The notes under the pieces were generated by a model. The model ran no database searches. It was not told the DNA's origin and saw only the letters and a program-made list of their open reading frames with translations. The translations under genes were made by a program, and so were the position numbers. From an uncultured Prevotellaceae bacterium (GTDB lineage Bacteria > Bacteroidota > Bacteroidia > Bacteroidales > Muribaculaceae), in assembly GCA_946186575.1 (NCBI GenBank), contig CAMHNO010000004.1:1-64000 (forward strand): 64,000 nt of DNA, written 5' to 3'. Of the stretch, positions 60,034 to 64,000 are shown one piece after another (position 1 is the stretch's first letter; each line of letters begins with the position of its first letter).

Positions 60034-61491
60034 TTATTTTGCTGAACCGCTAAGCAGAATGCTATAAATCATGGTGACATCGGCCGATGAGATACCGCCA
60101 TCGCCGTTTTGATCACCGTTGACGATATTGCTCATGTCACCAGAGAGCAAGAACGAGTAGAGGGTGGTGATGTCGGTTGAATTCACATAACCATCACCAT
60201 TCACATCGCCAGGAACAGCAGTGCTGGGCTTGGTGTAGTTGATGGTGTACATCTTCACGGTGTTGAAGTCGTTGCTCACCACGGCAACAATCAGTTTGTA
60301 ACCATCCTCGGTCTCAATAGCTTTCTTCACGAGGTAGGCATGGGGGCTGATGTAGGTGGCCTCGATGTCGGTATCGGCCAATGTCTCGCCCTCAGCAAGC
60401 TCGAAGTTGTACTCATACACATCCTGTGAGAAGCCCTCAAGCTCCTCGCCCTTAACGTTAATGCCAGTGATAGCTGCGTTGTAGACCAGCGAGATGTCGT
60501 CAACATAGAGAGCGTCGCCACTCGCGCCGCCACCAGGAGTGCTGCTGGTCGAGAATGTAACTAACAGAGCGCGGCCAGTGAGGTTGGTGTTAATGTATTC
60601 AAATGGAACGGTATATTCAACAAAACCGGCACTCATTGCGATGTTCTCAAGATCCTTGGCAGTAGCAAGTTTGTTGGTATATTCTTTGTCCTCTGGGTCT
60701 TGATAGGCAGAGCCATTGGTGATGATTGCGCTCATCGAAGCGCGGTAGGTGCTGTTCTTGGGGTTGAACTTAGCCCAGAACTTGATTGCGTCGGGGCGGC
60801 CGTTCATGATAGTGTAGAAGGGGTCGCCATTGTCGTCGGTACTATTATCGCTGATGTTCATCTTGCTGCAGTTGACTTTGTCGGTAGCGGTGGTACTGGC
60901 GGCATTAAGGCGTCCGGTGGTCATTGTGCCATTGCCCACCACTCCAAATAGTGAGCCCGAAGTCATGAGAGCACTATAGGTGCCGCTATGCTTGTCGGTA
61001 CTCTTGTTTAATGAGCCAGGAGCCATTCCTGCAAAAATGCCAGTAGCGCTCTTAAAACCATGCCAAGCAAATGGCTCGCCGTTGCTCTTGAAGTTCTCGA
61101 AGCCGCTGTTCTTGATTTGATAGCCAGTGGCCTCGCCGTCTTGTGTGAAGGTCACGGTCTTGGTGATGCCTTCTGGAGTCAAGATGTCGATGTTGGCTCC
61201 CAGGGCATATTGGTTGAAGGCAATCACGGCGCTTGCCAGGCCGCCCTCAATCTGCTGGCTTGTGACGATAGTGGTCACGCCATTGATGGTAGCGCCTGGA
61301 GCAGTAATCTCAACAGTGCCCAGCTGGCTAAAGTTGCCAAAGGTGACGGTATAGTTGTCGCCACTCTGATTCACGGTTACTGCTGCGGGCAAGTTAAAGC
61401 CGTCAACATGGACGGTGCCGGGATAGTCGGTAGAGGCCAATGCTGCTATTGCAGTCACTGTGGCGAGCATTGTAGTGAATAGTTTTTTCAT
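60034..61491 (-). CDS. Secreted calycin-like/PCMD-like protein with dockerin
   Basis: 485 residues. Signal peptide 1-19. An N-terminal calycin-like segment (about 22-125; VTVNQSGDNYTVTFGNFSQ), a jelly-roll, carbohydrate-binding-like domain (about 130-340; IKNSGFENF, YVDDISLVYN), then a C-terminal dockerin of type I with two calcium-binding repeats: GDVNGDGYVNSTDITTLYSFL and GDQNGDGGISSADVTMIYSIL (about 425-485). Probably surface-bound; no catalytic domain seen. Confidence 0.8.
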   Translation of the reverse strand: MKKLFTTMLATVTAIAALASTDYPGTVHVDGFNLPAAVTVNQSGDNYTVTFGNFSQLGTVEITAPGATINGVTTIVTSQQIEGGLASAVIAFNQYALGANIDILTPEGITKTVTFTQDGEATGYQIKNSGFENFKSNGEPFAWHGFKSATGIFAGMAPGSLNKSTDKHSGTYSALMTSGSLFGVVGNGTMTTGRLNAASTTATDKVNCSKMNISDNSTDDNGDPFYTIMNGRPDAIKFWAKFNPKNSTYRASMSAIITNGSAYQDPEDKEYTNKLATAKDLENIAMSAGFVEYTVPFEYINTNLTGRALLVTFSTSSTPGGGASGDALYVDDISLVYNAAITGINVKGEELEGFSQDVYEYNFELAEGETLADTDIEATYISPHAYLVKKAIETEDGYKLIVAVVSNDFNTVKMYTINYTKPSTAVPGDVNGDGYVNSTDITTLYSFLLSGDMSNIVNGDQNGDGGISSADVTMIYSILLSGSAK

Positions 61492-61595
61492 TTCTTCTTT
61501 TTTTGATTTATAGATTATTACCTATTGAACTAAATGTTTGGGTGTCAAACGTTTTGGTGCTTGGCACTTGGTGGTTAAATGCTTATAGGTTGAGC

Positions 61596-62144
61596 TTAGT
61601 CGCTCAGCATGATGTTATAGATTGCGGTAACATCGTTAGAGGTTACAGTGCCGTCACCATTCACGTCGCCATAAACGCCATCATAGTTGGGTGTGGCAAA
61701 CACCACGTTGATGAACTGATGGATTGAACTACGCATGTCGATGTCGATGTCGGCCTTAGCCTTTGTGCCATTGAACTGTGCAGTCATGACGATGGGCACT
61801 TCGCCCAAATAGGGGCCATACCACATGGGCACGCTTGGGTCGGTGCCGTCTTGAATTGTAATCTTCTCGTCGGCAACCACAGTGGTCATGCCGGTGATAG
61901 TGTAGCCCTTGAGATTGTCGACCACGATATTGCCCACGTCAATGGTTGTGCCATTAGTGGAAAGGCGGAAGTTGTTGATGCTCAGTTTGTAGGTGCTGCC
62001 ATCCTCGTTAGGTAAGATGGTGATGGTGGCATCTTGAGTGGTGGGCTCATTGTTGATAGTCACTGTGATTTTGCCAGTGTAGTCGGTAGCCATTGCTGCT
62101 AAACTAACTGCAGCGGCTGCAAAAAAAGTAAAAATTTTCTTCAT
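61596..62144 (-). CDS. Secreted calycin-like protein with half dockerin
   Basis: 182 residues. Signal peptide 1-19, a calycin-like domain (about 20-150; TINNEPTTQDATITILPNEDG, TVVADEKITIQDG) and one dockerin-like repeat (GDVNGDGTVTSNDVTAIYNIM) at the C terminus. It has the same plan as the first part plus half the end of the 60034 product, so the two are paralogues. Confidence 0.8.
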   Translation of the reverse strand: MKKIFTFFAAAAVSLAAMATDYTGKITVTINNEPTTQDATITILPNEDGSTYKLSINNFRLSTNGTTIDVGNIVVDNLKGYTITGMTTVVADEKITIQDGTDPSVPMWYGPYLGEVPIVMTAQFNGTKAKADIDIDMRSSIHQFINVVFATPNYDGVYGDVNGDGTVTSNDVTAIYNIMLSD

Positions 62145-62183
62145 GATTTATTCGTTTAAATATTGTATTATTCTTGTTGATTT

Positions 62184-63068
62184 TCATTTTATCTTGTATG
62201 CGATGCCAATGGTGCCGTAGATTGGGAAAAGCGTTTGGTCCAGGGTCTTGAACGAGCCCTTGAAAAATCCACTTAAGCCCCAGTTGAGGTCGGCATAGAC
62301 ACCAAATCGGCGGGTGAAGAAGTAGTCGACACCCACTCCCATGCCCCACTGGCAGCGACGAATGTCGTCCTTGAAGTCGTAGTTGCCTCGCTCCTCGTCG
62401 GTGTGTCCCAAGAAAACCTTGGCACCGGTTGGGTCGCCCTCTCGCAGATAGCCATCATAGGCAAAGCCATCAAAATTGGCACTGGTGAGGTAGGAAAAAT
62501 AGGGGCCGAACTTCAGTCGCCACTTGTTGCTGATTTTATAAGTTGCCTGAATGGGTATCGTAAACATCCACTGCACTGCATGGCTGTCGTTGTGGCCGGT
62601 GAACATGCCCTCGAGGGTTTGGCCGCCTTGTGTAAACTTGATGTGGTAGTTTTTGACTGTGGCATCGATGTGCATGGCTTTATTTTCGAAATGAATGCCC
62701 ACAAGTATTCCCCAGTTCTTGCTCACGGGCTTGATGCCGTCAATACCAAAAGAGACGTTTGGCTGCAGAATAAACTTGTTGAGCTTGCGAATCTCGGCAG
62801 GGATGCCTAAGGGGGCCGTGCCACCTATCGAGTAGCCCAGCCTGCCATATCCCTCAAGGTTGTGATAGAATTTCTTGAGGTTCTTGAGGTCGTCATGGTT
62901 ATCGTCGTCGTGTTTCTTGTCTTTGTCGTTGTCATCATCTGCTGATAATGTGGCGGCCATCAAGTCCCCCTTTAAACCCGCGGTTTGGCTGGGAGTGCCT
63001 ACTGGCTCAATGCACCATGCCGAGAGTGCTACAGCTATTGCTAATACTGATGATATATGTCGTTTCAT
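62184..63068 (-). CDS. Outer-membrane beta-barrel protein
   Basis: 294 residues from MKRHISSVLAIAV. Signal peptide, an Asp/Lys/His-rich segment (about 40-60; DDDNDKDKKHDDDNHDD), then a PorT-like beta-barrel with IPIQATYKISNKWRLKFGPYFSYL and the last strand IYGTIGIAYKIK. An upstream frame reaching 63119 is not favoured. It is encoded 52 nt after the PCMD gene and may be a partner of the surface proteins. Confidence 0.78.
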   Translation of the reverse strand: MKRHISSVLAIAVALSAWCIEPVGTPSQTAGLKGDLMAATLSADDDNDKDKKHDDDNHDDLKNLKKFYHNLEGYGRLGYSIGGTAPLGIPAEIRKLNKFILQPNVSFGIDGIKPVSKNWGILVGIHFENKAMHIDATVKNYHIKFTQGGQTLEGMFTGHNDSHAVQWMFTIPIQATYKISNKWRLKFGPYFSYLTSANFDGFAYDGYLREGDPTGAKVFLGHTDEERGNYDFKDDIRRCQWGMGVGVDYFFTRRFGVYADLNWGLSGFFKGSFKTLDQTLFPIYGTIGIAYKIK

Positions 63069-63119
63069 TGTGTTTTTGAGTTTCTGAGTTTTTGAGTTAA
63101 CACTTACAACTTGCCACAT

Positions 63120-64000
63120 TTATTCTTTAGTCTCGCATGTGAGTCGCACCTTGTCAACCTTTAGCTGGCTGCCAATGGCCCCCTCGAACGAGGCACCCTT
63201 GATGCTTGACGAGAACACGAGTGTGAGGTTGTAGCCACGTGAGGCAAGCAAGTCGATGTCGATGTCGCTCTTATATTCGAACTCCACGTCAAAGTAAATC
63301 CACTCACCATTAGTCTCTTTGATGTCATTGACTCGCGCTACAGCCACAATCAAGTCGCTCGAGAGCACGTTATCGCCATAGAGCACAGTGGGGTTGCCCT
63401 CTTCGTCGTGATTAAGGTAGAGCACCGAGTAGATGTCGCCGGCATCGATGCGCCCTGGAATCTCGTTGAAATTCTTGTCGATGAACATATCGCCTGGGTG
63501 ATACTGATAGTATCCCGAAAGGCGTACAGGCTTCTGTTCAAATGGGATACCAAACTCTGTGGCTTTGAGCGTTTCTCTTAAGGCCATAGCAACGTTGAAC
63601 TTACCCAGGAACATGTTGCCCGAAGCAATGGGCATGCCTTGACTCATGCCCAGCGGTCCAGTTTCGCGAGTTGTGAGCAGCACTCCATGCCCGTCGTAGC
63701 CCTGTTCGAGCACTACTGTAGGGAACTCATTGGCCTTGGCAAAGCTTTTCGACAACCTGAATCCCAGGTTACCTGTGGCCCAGTCGTCGCCGAGCGATCC
63801 GTCGGGCAAGGTGTTGTGCCACACGTAGAACTGGTGGTACAGTGGGTCAAGCTCGAAGTGTTCGAAGTCGAAGTTCCACACTTCGGTGGTGAATCGGGCC
63901 AAGCGGTTGCACTCCACGGTGTAGTGGCGGCTCCACTTGCCGTCTTGTGAGGTCACGGTGTAGGTCACAGGCCCCTTGCTGAAGTCCTGCACCGAGCCAT
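63120..64000 (-). CDS. PCMD-domain surface protein, 5' end outside window
   Basis: At least 293 residues; the frame stays open to the window edge (the GTG at 63992 is internal: GSVQDF). The visible start, VQDFSKGPVTYTVTSQDGKW, is the end of an Ig-like domain common in Bacteroidales lipoproteins; a PCMD (putative carbohydrate metabolism) domain follows (about 40-290; FDFEHFELDPLYHQFYVW, SGYYQYHPGDMFI, FDVEFEYKSD). Binding or processing of a glycan at the surface is inferred. Confidence 0.8.
   Translation of the reverse strand, partial: GSVQDFSKGPVTYTVTSQDGKWSRHYTVECNRLARFTTEVWNFDFEHFELDPLYHQFYVWHNTLPDGSLGDDWATGNLGFRLSKSFAKANEFPTVVLEQGYDGHGVLLTTRETGPLGMSQGMPIASGNMFLGKFNVAMALRETLKATEFGIPFEQKPVRLSGYYQYHPGDMFIDKNFNEIPGRIDAGDIYSVLYLNHDEEGNPTVLYGDNVLSSDLIVAVARVNDIKETNGEWIYFDVEFEYKSDIDIDLLASRGYNLTLVFSSSIKGASFEGAIGSQLKVDKVRLTCETKE

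Noticed and set aside
1..64000. tRNA, rRNA, insertion sequences, prophage or defence genes
   Set aside because: No cloverleaf, conserved rRNA sequence, transposase, integrase, phage structural or restriction gene was recognised in any frame; Vsr is a repair enzyme, not a defence system on its own.

Overview
The window comes from a member of the Bacteroidales (Bacteroidota), most likely a gut lineage such as Muribaculaceae or Prevotellaceae; the family cannot be fixed from sequence alone. Reasons: promoters of the Bacteroides type (TTTG-like box, 19-21 nt, TAnnTTTG) recur upstream of many genes; starts lack Shine-Dalgarno motifs; the order DUF6089-uppS-bamA-ompH-ompH, a Bat (aerotolerance) operon, Vsr, and the order parA-parB-DUF5683-mltD are all Bacteroidota hallmarks. 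Base composition looks near 50% GC with AT-rich spacers. It reads as chromosomal housekeeping sequence; no insertion sequence, prophage, CRISPR, rRNA or tRNA gene was recognised.

Layout. 1-917: gene-free leader with a good promoter and several hairpins. 918-5084: a 1388-residue secreted multidomain surface protein. 5291-8109: a DUF2027/Smr protein, a DUF2284 cysteine-rich protein and ribD. 8112-10754: a minus-strand cassette of two GYF_2 membrane proteins flanking a TPM-domain protein. 11101-18730: a lipoprotein, then the envelope biogenesis block DUF6089-uppS-bamA and three OmpH/Skp-like chaperones. 18780-24309: vsr, a B12-binding radical SAM enzyme with a GT2 glycosyltransferase and a DUF3307 membrane protein, recR, and an acyltransferase. 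24320-31418: metallophosphoesterase, tex, a Na/Pi cotransporter and an OmpR/HK two-component pair. 31926-41237: a long minus-strand operon moxR-DUF58-(DUF4381-like)-batA-batB-batC-batD/E-pap2. 41498-51353: lipoprotein, prmC, lysA, a macro-like protein, type II pantothenate kinase, GNAT, HD protein, YqgE, a short aspartokinase, lptB and udk. 51657-58829: an ABC ATPase/permease pair, then parA, parB, DUF5683 and a LysM lytic transglycosylase. 58945-64000: a 2-hydroxyacid dehydrogenase and a run of secreted proteins (dockerin, calycin-like, beta-barrel, PCMD) that leaves the window.

Much of the content serves the envelope: undecaprenyl diphosphate synthesis (uppS), outer-membrane protein folding (bamA, ompH), LPS export (lptB), peptidoglycan cleavage (mltD), lysine/DAP supply (lysA, aspartokinase) and the MoxR/VWA Bat machine. 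The most unusual observations are: (1) the GYF_2 protein at 8112-9122 looks like a chimera of its two neighbours, carrying the GYF/membrane module of one and the membrane segment plus Gly-rich W-terminal tail of the other; (2) BatD and BatE are one open reading frame; (3) a family of related 10-bp-period repeats lies between genes, often directly at stop codons; (4) an aspartokinase that ends cleanly before the ACT domains; (5) an ABC ATPase with no H-loop histidine. No wholly new system such as a defence island could be demonstrated.
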